DNA of 37,430 nt, taken from Bacteroidales bacterium. GTDB taxonomy: Bacteria; Bacteroidota; Bacteroidia; Bacteroidales; UBA932. Both the position numbers and the translations under genes were made by a program. Shown here in pieces: positions 1-6,858 of the stretch. The notes under the pieces are model-generated. The model was given only the letters and a program-made list of their open reading frames with translations. It made no database searches and was not told where the DNA came from. The stretch spans positions 1 to 37,430 of the forward strand of contig JAGABD010000053.1 of the NCBI GenBank assembly GCA_017614795.1. Reading direction: 5' to 3'. Positions within the stretch are counted from its first letter, which is position 1, and each line of letters begins with the position of its first letter.

Positions 1-1
1 C

Positions 2-973
2 ACCCACCAGTATTCGATGGGTACGGCGTCCGTGGCGACCGGTTCCAAGAGCGTCATGACCCTCAACCTCAACCGTCTCATCCAGAATGCCGCCCGCAAG
101 TACTTCGAGGGCAAGGGCATCGAGCTCGAGGAAGGCAAGCCGCTCGAACCCGGCAGCTACAACAAGGACGAGCTCTACCAGGCAATCCGCGAAAGCGTCA
201 CCTTCGAGACCGAGAAGGTCCACAAGTACCAGACCGCCTTCAACGAGATCATCAAGGACTTCCTCAAGGCCGATATGCTCGACGTCTACCGCGCCGGCTT
301 CATCAGCATGAAGAAGCAGTACCTCACCGTGGGCGTGAACGGCCTCACCGACGCCGCCGAGTTCCTCGGACTCGAAATCGGCCCCAACGAGGGTTACAAG
401 GAGTTCGTGAACACCCTGCTCGAGACCATCAACAAGTCCAACCGCGCCGACCGCACCAGCGAGTGCATGTTCAACACCGAGTTCGTGCCGGGAGAGAACC
501 TTTCCGGAAAGAACTACAAGTGGGATAAGAAGGACGGCTACTTCGTCTCCGAGAAGCACAATATGTACTCATCGTACTTCTACAACCCCGAGGACGAGGC
601 CCTCAGCATGATCGACAAGTTCAAGCTCCACGGCGAAGAGTACGTGAAGTACCTCGACGGAGGCAGCGCCCTGCATATGAACATCGCCGAGCACCTCACC
701 AAGGACCAGTACCGCCAGCTTCTGAACGTGGCCGCCCACTACGGCACCAACTACTTCACCTTCAACTGCCGCAACACGGTCTGCAACGACTGCGGCTACA
801 TCAGCAAGGATACGCTGGAGGTATGCCCCAAGTGCAGCAGCAAGAATCTTGACTACCTCACCCGCGTGATCGGCTATCTCAAGAGGGTTTCCTCCTTCAG
901 CGAGATGCGTCAGGAAGAGGCGGCGCACCGCTTCTACATCGACGAGCCGAAGAACGCCAAGATGAAGGCCTGA
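2..973 (+). CDS. nrdD: Anaerobic ribonucleoside-triphosphate reductase, 3' part (start lies upstream of the window)
   Basis: This is the C-terminal part of the class III ribonucleotide reductase, which makes dNTPs under anoxia using a glycyl radical. The frame is open to the left edge: codons from base 2 read T-H-Q-Y-S before the Met at 17, so that Met is internal. Visible landmarks are the ECMFNTEFVPGENL segment typical of NrdD, a four-cysteine zinc site (CNDC then CPKC, about bases 780-840), and the C-terminal glycyl-radical motif RVIGYL, with the radical Gly codon at 872-874. The zinc site and RxxGYL together separate it from pyruvate formate-lyases. Its stop overlaps the next start by one base (TGATG), so it is translationally coupled to its activase. 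Confidence 0.96.
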   Translation, partial: THQYSMGTASVATGSKSVMTLNLNRLIQNAARKYFEGKGIELEEGKPLEPGSYNKDELYQAIRESVTFETEKVHKYQTAFNEIIKDFLKADMLDVYRAGFISMKKQYLTVGVNGLTDAAEFLGLEIGPNEGYKEFVNTLLETINKSNRADRTSECMFNTEFVPGENLSGKNYKWDKKDGYFVSEKHNMYSSYFYNPEDEALSMIDKFKLHGEEYVKYLDGGSALHMNIAEHLTKDQYRQLLNVAAHYGTNYFTFNCRNTVCNDCGYISKDTLEVCPKCSSKNLDYLTRVIGYLKRVSSFSEMRQEEAAHRFYIDEPKNAKMKA

Positions 974-1443
974 TGATCAAGTACGTTCCCCGGATGACTT
1001 CCGTCGTCCTCGAGGAAATACCGGACAAAGTGACCCTGGCAGTTGACATCAGCAACTGTCAGGGTACTTGTCTTGGCTGCCACTCCCCTTTCCTGCGGGA
1101 GGACATCGGCGACGAACTCACCCCCGCGATCATCGATTCGCTCATCGCCGACAATTTCGGGGTGAACTGTTTTCTTTTCCTCGGAGAAGGGCGCGACCAC
1201 GCCGCCCTGATGCGTCTGGCGGTCCATCTCAAGGCCGCGCACCCGGGGATGGAGCTGGCCCTGTATTCGGGCCGCGAGGAGGTGGAGGACGAGATATGGG
1301 AGGTCTTCGACTACGTCAAGGTCGGCCCCTACATCCCTAAGTACGGTCCCCTCAACCGCCGCAGCACAAACCAACGTCTCTACCACCACCGCGTAGACAT
1401 CACCTCCCGCTTCTGGCACCGCGGCATCGATTCCAACCGCTAA
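973..1443 (+). CDS. nrdG: Anaerobic ribonucleotide reductase activating protein (radical SAM activase)
   Basis: This protein generates the glycyl radical on NrdD by reductive cleavage of S-adenosylmethionine. It has 156 residues, normal for NrdG. The radical-SAM cluster motif CX3CX2C is present as CQGTCLGC near residues 29-36, followed by HSPFL, the usual NrdG context. A 'VKVGPYIP' segment near the C terminus also fits the family. The start is set by the TGATG overlap with nrdD. The C-terminal tail (LYHHRVDITSRFWHRG) is short but complete. The pair forms a two-gene unit; a gene-free stretch follows. Confidence 0.95.
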   Translation: MIKYVPRMTSVVLEEIPDKVTLAVDISNCQGTCLGCHSPFLREDIGDELTPAIIDSLIADNFGVNCFLFLGEGRDHAALMRLAVHLKAAHPGMELALYSGREEVEDEIWEVFDYVKVGPYIPKYGPLNRRSTNQRLYHHRVDITSRFWHRGIDSNR

Positions 1444-1600
1444 CCCTCAGCGACGGGGAGCCAGGCCCCTGGCGGAACTTCATTCGTCGGTCTTCGACCT
1501 CCTGCATTACGGCCCCTCCCACAATCTCCTGCGTCATCGCAGACCATTCCTCGTCATCGTTCTGCGATAACTTGTATCTTGCGGGCCCCGACCCCCTACC

Positions 1601-1620
1601 CCTGTCCGGGGGTGGACAGG
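1601..1620. repeat. GC-rich hairpin
   Basis: CCTGTCC at 1601-1607 pairs perfectly with GGACAGG at 1614-1620 around a six-base loop (GGGGGT). No T-tract follows on either strand, so it is not a standard intrinsic terminator. It may be a REP-like element or an RNA structure downstream of nrdG. Confidence 0.45.
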
Positions 1621-1682
1621 TCCGCCAGAAGGCTGCCGCCCGGCGCTACTCCGTCATTGCCAGCACCGGAGGAGGAGAGGCA

Positions 1683-1779
1683 GCGGCAGTTACTGTCGAT
1701 ACTGTGCATTTTCGGGTGCACAGTATAGTCATTTTGGGGGTATTTTTGCGGATACTGTGCATCAGATTTTGCACAGTAT
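1683..1779 (+). repeat. Left copy of ~96-bp direct repeat bounding the accessory module
   Basis: It matches 5729-5823 in the same orientation with only a few substitutions and a two-base difference in one loop. It contains two hairpins from the same word: GATACTGTGCA (1698-1708) with TGCACAGTAT (1717-1726), and GATACTGTGC (1751-1760) with GCACAGTAT (1771-1779). The spacer between the hairpins carries a conserved ATTTTGGGGG. It could be a REP/MITE-like element, a recombinase or regulator target, or tandem RNA hairpins. The sequence alone does not decide. Confidence 0.8.
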
Positions 1780-1854
1780 TATCATTAGCAATTAATATGC
1801 ATTTTATATGAACTAAGCAGATACCTTCTTTCCCTATTGTATAATGCATAATAA

Positions 1855-4746
1855 TTATTCTACAACGGGACGAATCGCAGCGCCGCCGTCTCGGGCGCCG
1901 TTGCTAAACTCTATATAATCATTTCCAAATGAAAGACCCCAAGCCGTACTAGGATATGAACCTAAAGAAGAAGACCAATAAAAACTTCCCATATAACGGG
2001 TAGTCTTGGGAAGAAAAATACTGTTGCCTTCAAAACCCTGTCGTTTACTCGTAATCCGCAACCCACTTTGTCCGTTCAATGTCATCCTTTCTATAGAGCA
2101 ATTCTCAGGATTCAACAGTTCTCTCATTTCAGATACTGTTGGCATGCGCCATGAATTACCTAATCTAGTATGTGCAACATCATCTTCAGGGTCTAGCATC
2201 ACTTTACCATCATCACTATTGTACTTTGTAAAAGACTGGGTAGCGTAATCGTACATTCTATATGCAGAATAAGGATAAGATGAATAACAAAGGATTCCCT
2301 CGTTCTCCCCGAACACTTCTCCCCATGGATATGTGTCGCCAATCTCTTCTGGTTTGGTGGCTCCAAGATTAAAAGAAGCCCATTTTACAGAAAGCCCAAG
2401 ATCGACAGAATCTGGCGTTACAACTGTTTTTTCTTCAATCCTACTGACACAGACCCTGCATTGCCCAAATTTGTCACTACCATCATTTGCCCTGGCAGTT
2501 ATATAGCAGTCCCCATACTGTTCTAAAGATTGAGGCACAATAATCCCTTTGTTATCGACTGTTGCTACTGATTCATCTGAACTGGACCAAGAAATTGTTT
2601 TATTATACGCGTTTTCTGGTTCGATATTAGCAACTATCGAAACTGGGGTGTCCCGAAGCCCCAAATAAAAAACAAGTTCTTTTCTGTCGAAAGTGATGTT
2701 GGTAATTAGTCGTTTGGCTACATATATTAGGCAGGAGGCTGTAACATCGTATGATTTGCCGTCCGAATTGGTATGTCTTGCTTCAGCGTATATTGTTGTT
2801 GCACCGGCGGACAATGGCGTCACTAGACCATTTTGATCTATTGTGGCAACATCCGGACTTGATGAAGTCCACACGAGACGATTGTCATAAGAATCTTCAG
2901 GCAACACGTATGCTGTAAGGGGTGTTGGATCATCTCCAACATAAAGAGTCAACCCTTTATTGCTATCCAAGTCTATTGATGTAACGGACTGTCGTATTTC
3001 AATTGGACATGATGCGCTTATGCCGCTGCCGTCATTAGAAGTCGCAGTTACAATTGCCGTCCCTGCAGTAATGCCCTTTACCATGCCGCTTTTATTGACG
3101 AATCTTGCAACTCGGAGATCGGAACTAGTCCACGTGATTCTCTTATCCGTAGCATTATCGGGTTTCACAACAACATCAAGTGACATACTGGTGCCGGTGT
3201 AAACCACCAAAGAATCTTTATCAAAGCAAATACTAGTGACCAATTGCTTCACAGTTACATTACACTGCCCAATTTTCTGGCTACCATCCATTGCTTGTGC
3301 AACAATTGTAGTAGTGCCTGTTGTTAGGCCTGTTACCACCCCGCTATTTATATCTACTGTTGCTACGAGGGGATCCAATGATTTCCATTGAATCTCTTTA
3401 TTGGCCGCATTTTCAGGAAGAATTGTTGCAACAAGCGTATCCGTTTCGTCCACATATAAAGACATCCTTGTTTTGTTTAAAGACACAGAAGATACAGCTT
3501 GAGCTACTGTGATTTGGCAAATATCAGTTTTGCTACCGTCGACTGTTGTTACAGTAATGATGGCCGAACCATTACTTTTAGCGGTAACCATTCCAGAGGA
3601 ATCAACTTCCGCTACAGATTCATTGTCGCTCACCCAAGTCACCTTATTGTTGGTTGCATCTTCGGGAAGTACAATTGCCTGCAGTAGTATATTGTCGCTT
3701 ATTTCACTAAAGGTGTAGTTCGATTTATCCAGATATACAGTTTCCACTGGTACGGCATCGGTCGTAAATGTCTTAATCGCTCCATAGAATGTTTGTGAAT
3801 CCAGTTGCACACAGGATTTGTACCAGTATTGCGTTTTATGCGCGAGATTAGTCAAATTAGAAGAGATAACACTGTCAATAACAAACTCAGCTGTTGAGAA
3901 TTCATTCAGGCACTCTTGGGATTTACCCCAGAAGAAACCATAAGAAGCGCTGTCATATAAAACATCTTCCAAATTCAGTTTGCCATTTAGTGTTGCGCTT
4001 GTAGCTCCAATTTCGGATGCATCATTTGTAGCTAGGAGTGACTCAAGATCTTTTGTTGTAAAGTCTACCGATGCCCCTTTATACTCTTTTTTATCTACAA
4101 GGACAAAAGCTTGACAGTGGTAAGGAGTCGAAGGTAATAAAGAAGTCACATTTGCAGAAATTGTGCGCCCATCTCCTACAACAATAGGTATGGTATCAAG
4201 TACTTCTGGAGACGTTCCATAATAAAAACCAAATAATTTGTTTCCACATTGAACGTCAGTCATATCCACGGTTGCATTCAATTTGGCACTGATGGCCGAA
4301 ATGGAGGAAACGTCTTCCGTGTTTAATAGGGAAGACAGTTCTCTGGTCGTGAATTCCTTAGTCTCGCCATAGGTAAACTGCTCTCTTTGATGGATGAAGC
4401 TTCGGAAGAAGTATTTTGTGTTTGGTTCTAGGCAGGAGATGCCGGCTGAGAAATTATAACTGGCATCAGCATCTTGAGCATCAATGATAGTAGAGTTAGT
4501 TGGTAGAATGCCGGCGGAAGTTGACAACTGAAACCCCATCCTGAAGTCAGCAGCCACGGTTGCATCCAGGTTTGCCTTGCCAATCAAGACGACACTGATA
4601 GCAGAAATATGCTCTGCCCCAACGGTGATGATAGGATCTTTCGATTCCGCGCTTTGGTTGCCATCGGGGCCGTTCTCTTCAACGCAAGACAAAAGCAGCG
4701 AGAATGCTGTAATTGAAACTAACAAAACACTGAAAGGGCGCTTCAT
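1855..4746 (-). CDS. Surface lipoprotein with FN3-like and Big_2 Ig-like repeats and a C-terminal Fib_succ_major-type domain
   Basis: This is a large, probably surface-exposed lipoprotein. I start it at 4746 because that ATG overlaps the upstream stop (ATGA) and gives a compact signal peptide (MKRPF, a hydrophobic core, then lipobox SLLLSC). A Met at 4764 would add six residues. By repeat pattern it has three fibronectin-III-like units (about residues 40-335). Five Big_2-type units follow (about 335-775), each with a 'W.S.....A.VD..G.V' core. The last ~180 residues begin DLGLSVKWASFNLGA and end with the WSSS...A..L.F pattern typical of the Fibrobacter-major (TIGR02145-like) domain of Bacteroidota cell-surface proteins. 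Base composition is much more AT-rich than in the flanking genes, suggesting transfer. Adhesion or glycan/protein binding is plausible but not shown. Confidence 0.9.
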   Translation of the reverse strand: MKRPFSVLLVSITAFSLLLSCVEENGPDGNQSAESKDPIITVGAEHISAISVVLIGKANLDATVAADFRMGFQLSTSAGILPTNSTIIDAQDADASYNFSAGISCLEPNTKYFFRSFIHQREQFTYGETKEFTTRELSSLLNTEDVSSISAISAKLNATVDMTDVQCGNKLFGFYYGTSPEVLDTIPIVVGDGRTISANVTSLLPSTPYHCQAFVLVDKKEYKGASVDFTTKDLESLLATNDASEIGATSATLNGKLNLEDVLYDSASYGFFWGKSQECLNEFSTAEFVIDSVISSNLTNLAHKTQYWYKSCVQLDSQTFYGAIKTFTTDAVPVETVYLDKSNYTFSEISDNILLQAIVLPEDATNNKVTWVSDNESVAEVDSSGMVTAKSNGSAIITVTTVDGSKTDICQITVAQAVSSVSLNKTRMSLYVDETDTLVATILPENAANKEIQWKSLDPLVATVDINSGVVTGLTTGTTTIVAQAMDGSQKIGQCNVTVKQLVTSICFDKDSLVVYTGTSMSLDVVVKPDNATDKRITWTSSDLRVARFVNKSGMVKGITAGTAIVTATSNDGSGISASCPIEIRQSVTSIDLDSNKGLTLYVGDDPTPLTAYVLPEDSYDNRLVWTSSSPDVATIDQNGLVTPLSAGATTIYAEARHTNSDGKSYDVTASCLIYVAKRLITNITFDRKELVFYLGLRDTPVSIVANIEPENAYNKTISWSSSDESVATVDNKGIIVPQSLEQYGDCYITARANDGSDKFGQCRVCVSRIEEKTVVTPDSVDLGLSVKWASFNLGATKPEEIGDTYPWGEVFGENEGILCYSSYPYSAYRMYDYATQSFTKYNSDDGKVMLDPEDDVAHTRLGNSWRMPTVSEMRELLNPENCSIERMTLNGQSGLRITSKRQGFEGNSIFLPKTTRYMGSFYWSSSLGSYPSTAWGLSFGNDYIEFSNGARDGGAAIRPVVE

Positions 4747-5042
4747 TTTGCATTGTTTCTCCATAGCATGTTGACCGTTATATTTCCGTTGATGCTTTTA
4801 GCTTGAACCCTTCCGAGTTTATCTAGACTCCCGGCTAAATATTTTCCATGCAAATACCAACGAGCGATCCAAGAATGAAGGACCCTGGCGTTGTTAGCTA
4901 CGTGAAGCCCGACAGAATAGCCATTGGGGTCAACCTTCTGAAAAATAGTAATATAGTCTTGAGACGTGAATTCTCGCTTGAGAGAGGCTAGTATTCTTTC
5001 GAAATCCCTGTCGAGAACAGCCCTAATTCGAGATGTGTTCAT
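4743..5042 (-). CDS. Small hypothetical protein upstream of the Ig-like lipoprotein
   Basis: A 99-residue soluble protein with no signal peptide or membrane segment. Its stop overlaps the lipoprotein start (ATGA), implying translational coupling. The sequence looks like a genuine folded protein: a helical N-terminal part (DRDFERILASLKREF), then FTSQDYITIFQK, then an aromatic segment HSWIARWYLHGKYL, ending in basic residues. I cannot assign a family. The layout resembles small DNA-binding or regulatory proteins placed ahead of accessory surface genes in Bacteroidales, but that is only an impression. Composition is AT-rich like the downstream gene, so both probably arrived together. Confidence 0.65.
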   Translation of the reverse strand: MNTSRIRAVLDRDFERILASLKREFTSQDYITIFQKVDPNGYSVGLHVANNARVLHSWIARWYLHGKYLAGSLDKLGRVQAKSINGNITVNMLWRNNAK

Positions 5043-5305
5043 GACTGATGATTAATTGTTGCAGGGGCCCAGGCTGCATTAGTTTCAATTAAACACAAAA
5101 GTGTGGAGCCGTTTTCGTTACTTCTTCTGGACGTTCTGGACAAACGCTGCAAGGAAGGAACAATCGTACTCCACACCCGCTCGATATGAAGTACGGATGG
5201 CCAGTGGCTAACCGACAGCATGATCAATGAGACGGGAGGAGTGTTTTGCAGCCTGCCCTTGCATTTGAAATTGTCCAGATTTCCAGAAGGCGGGGCGAAA
5301 AACAC
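5039..5305 (-). CDS. Possible small ORF heading the accessory lipoprotein unit
   Basis: An 88-codon frame beginning GTG TTT TTC GCC and ending in a TGA that overlaps the next start by four bases (ATGA), the same arrangement as the next junction. That overlap is the main support. The predicted protein is rich in Ser, Trp and Pro, with no recognisable motif or signal peptide, and may be non-coding leader sequence. A good -7 element (TATCTTTG, 5349-5342 on the minus strand) lies about 40 bases upstream. If the frame is not translated, the mRNA leader ahead of the 99-residue gene is about 290 bases. Confidence 0.3.
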   Translation of the reverse strand: MFFAPPSGNLDNFKCKGRLQNTPPVSLIMLSVSHWPSVLHIERVWSTIVPSLQRLSRTSRRSNENGSTLLCLIETNAAWAPATINHQS

Positions 5306-5341
5306 TTTCGCATATTATACGGACAAACTTGCCCGTTTAGG

Positions 5342-5349
5342 CAAAGATA
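5342..5349 (-). promoter_or_regulatory. Probable -7 element for the accessory lipoprotein unit
   Basis: On the minus strand this reads TATCTTTG, a perfect TAnnTTTG box of Bacteroidota primary sigma promoters. No convincing TTG/TTTG is found 19-21 bases upstream, so the -33 half is weak. It is placed correctly to drive the minus-strand genes ending at 1855. Just downstream, TTGCC/GGCAA can pair in the transcript leader. Confidence 0.45.
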
Positions 5350-5493
5350 AATAAAAAACTGAGACATTCACGTATTTCGACCACATTCGAGGTTGCATAG
5401 CAAATAAGTATAAATCAAAACATAACATTAATATCGTCATTGCCAACCCGACCGTCAATCTTGCTGTGGTGGGGAGCAGCGGCTGCGAACGAC

Positions 5494-5570
5494 CTTGAGC
5501 CAAAAGGTCCCCGGTGGGGCGCCATCAAAATGGTCGTCTCGCGGTCCGCAGGGACTCCCGTTGGCTCAAG
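5494..5570. repeat. Large stem-loop with perfect 10-bp closing stem
   Basis: CTTGAGCCAA (5494-5503) is the exact reverse complement of TTGGCTCAAG (5561-5570). Inside it, GGTCCC can pair with GGGACT (one G-U pair), and CCAT-caaa-ATGG (5522-5531) forms an inner hairpin. Part of the inner region (5518-5536) is also complementary to 5593-5608 downstream, allowing an alternative fold or pseudoknot. No T-tract follows. It may be a non-coding RNA, a riboregulatory leader or a mobile palindromic element. Confidence 0.55.
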
Positions 5571-5674
5571 TAATGGTGCGTGAGGTTTGTGGCGACCATC
5601 AAGGCGCCCGGCGGAGAGCGTGTCTGAGGGTTTAGCCCGAGGACTTATAGCTCGAGAGCCGCGAGGGGTCCATT

Positions 5675-5691
5675 AGGGGGCCGCGCCCCCT
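5675..5691. repeat. Compact GC hairpin
   Basis: AGGGGGC (5675-5681) and GCCCCCT (5685-5691) are perfectly complementary around a three-base loop (CGC). There is no T-run beside it, so it is not a normal terminator. Confidence 0.5.
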
Positions 5692-5728
5692 CACAAGGCC
5701 GGGAGCGAGTGTCAGTCTGCTCCCCTTC

Positions 5729-5823
5729 GCGGCAGTTACTGTCGATACTGTGCATTTAGGTGCACAGTATCGTCATTTTGGGGGTGTTTTTGCGGATACT
5801 GTGCATCAGATTTGGCACAGTAT
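5729..5823 (+). repeat. Right copy of ~96-bp direct repeat bounding the accessory module
   Basis: This is the direct-orientation partner of 1683-1779. It carries GATACTGTGCA/TGCACAGTATC around a six-base loop (TTTAGG) and GATACTGTGC/GCACAGTATC around a second loop. Its hairpins are better preserved than those of the left copy, since both arms keep the final C. About 4.05 kb separates the two copies. The promoter of the next operon starts roughly 60 bases downstream. Confidence 0.8.
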
Positions 5824-5881
5824 CGACACCTGGCCCATTATAGAGGCCCGAACCAGCAGAGTAAGCCGTTAAGGGCAAATA

Positions 5882-5912
5882 TTGTTATTCTCGTTGAGAA
5901 TAATTATATTTG
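5882..5912 (+). promoter_or_regulatory. Bacteroidota-type promoter for the plus-strand gene run, start codon almost at the TSS
   Basis: TTG at 5882-5884, exactly 20 bases of spacer, then TATATTTG at 5905-5912, a perfect match to TAnnTTTG. The ATG of the acyltransferase begins six bases after the -7 box, so the transcript should have a leader of a few bases or none. Confidence 0.7.
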
Positions 5913-5918
5913 TCTGCT

Positions 5919-6848
5919 ATGACGCAAGATAAACGAAGTTTCGGAGTCGCGGTGCTCGAGGGCATCATGTGGCTGCTCTCCAGACTGCCGCTGCGTTTTC
6001 ACCTCTGGTGGGCGAAATTCTTCACCTGGATACTCAAGATTACCCAGTACCGCAGGGATGTGGTTATGATAAACCTCGCCCGGAGTTTTCCGGACAAAAG
6101 GTACAAGGACCTCCGCAAGATCGCTGACAGGTTCTACCGCTATTTCGGATGCCTGGTCGCAGAAGCCATCTGGTTCGGCGGGCGCATAGGAGCGAAGGGC
6201 CGCAAGGAGCTCAACGAGTCCGGCATCGTGCATATTGTCAATCCCGAAGTCTTCAACGAAGTATACGACAAGAGCACCAACGTGATGGTGCTGCAGGCGC
6301 ATCAGGGCAACTGGGAACTGTTGGGCGGATGGTTCAGCTACAACCACAATCCCAACGTGCCCCTGCATTCCGACTTCTCCGAGATAGGCGTCGTCTATAA
6401 AAAGCCCAAGAAGGAATTCTGGAACCGCATCTTCGCGGACAACAGGTGCAACTCCATCAAGGACACGGGCTTCGACGGCTACCTCGAGTCGCAGGAGGTG
6501 CTGCGCTTCGCCATAACACACCGGAAGCAGAAATTCATCTACATATTCCCCACCGACCAGTACCCGTACAAGATTGCGGCGAAACACCGCATCGGCAAGT
6601 TTATGAACCAGGAAACGCTCGCGATGACGGGCGCGACCGCGCTCGCGTGCAAGCTTGGAATGAGCGTGAGCTACCTGCGCTGGAAGGTCGTGGAACCCGG
6701 CAAGTACACCGTGGAGTTCGTGCCGATTTGCGAGAACGCCGCCGACCATACGCCGGAAGAACTGATGGAGAAGTATTACGCCCTGCTCGAGCAGGACATC
6801 ATCGACCAGCCCTGGTCGTATCTTTGGACCCACCGCAGGTGGAAATAA
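5919..6848 (+). CDS. LpxL/HtrB-family lipid A acyltransferase (lysophospholipid acyltransferase family)
   Basis: It is predicted to transfer a secondary acyl chain to a lipid A precursor at the inner membrane. The 309-residue length and layout fit LpxL/LpxM-type enzymes. The catalytic HX4E motif is visible as HQGNWE (His128-Glu133), after a hydrophobic/amphipathic N-terminal segment. The C terminus ends WSYLWTHRRWK, the usual family ending. I chose the ATG at 5919; a TTG at 5910 overlaps the -7 promoter box and is unlikely. It is the first gene of a long plus-strand run. An acyltransferase for another membrane lipid cannot be excluded. Confidence 0.88.
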   Translation: MTQDKRSFGVAVLEGIMWLLSRLPLRFHLWWAKFFTWILKITQYRRDVVMINLARSFPDKRYKDLRKIADRFYRYFGCLVAEAIWFGGRIGAKGRKELNESGIVHIVNPEVFNEVYDKSTNVMVLQAHQGNWELLGGWFSYNHNPNVPLHSDFSEIGVVYKKPKKEFWNRIFADNRCNSIKDTGFDGYLESQEVLRFAITHRKQKFIYIFPTDQYPYKIAAKHRIGKFMNQETLAMTGATALACKLGMSVSYLRWKVVEPGKYTVEFVPICENAADHTPEELMEKYYALLEQDIIDQPWSYLWTHRRWK

Positions 6849-6858
6849 ACATCCGACA

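Larger units (their letters stand above)
1444..1854. other. 411-bp gene-free stretch with a small hairpin and one copy of a long repeat
   Basis: This stretch lies between nrdG and the 3' end of the convergent lipoprotein gene. It holds a GC-rich hairpin at 1601-1620 and the ~97-bp repeat at 1683-1779, both listed separately. The two short overlapping frames here, one on each strand (1572-1811 and 1646-1849), simply read through the repeat, and I do not accept them. No clear rho-independent terminator follows nrdG. Base composition falls from GC-rich to AT-rich from about 1690 on, marking the edge of the accessory module. Confidence 0.6.
5306..5918. other. 613-bp gene-free stretch with structured non-coding sequence, right repeat copy and a promoter
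   Basis: From left to right this stretch holds the promoter of the minus-strand module (about 5342), AT-rich filler, a large imperfect stem-loop (5494-5570) with further complementarity out to 5608, a compact GC hairpin (5675-5691), the right copy of the ~96-bp repeat (5729-5823), and the promoter for the long plus-strand gene run (5882-5912). A short minus-strand frame at 5315-5503 reads through the structured part and shows no protein-like features. The dense base pairing suggests either a structured RNA or debris of mobile elements. Confidence 0.6.

Noticed and set aside
1646..1849. Minus-strand 67-codon frame through the left repeat
   Set aside because: It reads straight across the palindromic repeat; its sequence is dictated by the repeat and it has no protein-like features.
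5315..5503. Minus-strand 62-codon frame with a hydrophobic stretch
   Set aside because: It covers the promoter of the accessory unit and one arm of the large hairpin; non-coding is the better reading.
1683..5823. CRISPR array from the repeated sequence
   Set aside because: There are only two copies, 4 kb apart, with no regular spacers and no cas genes.
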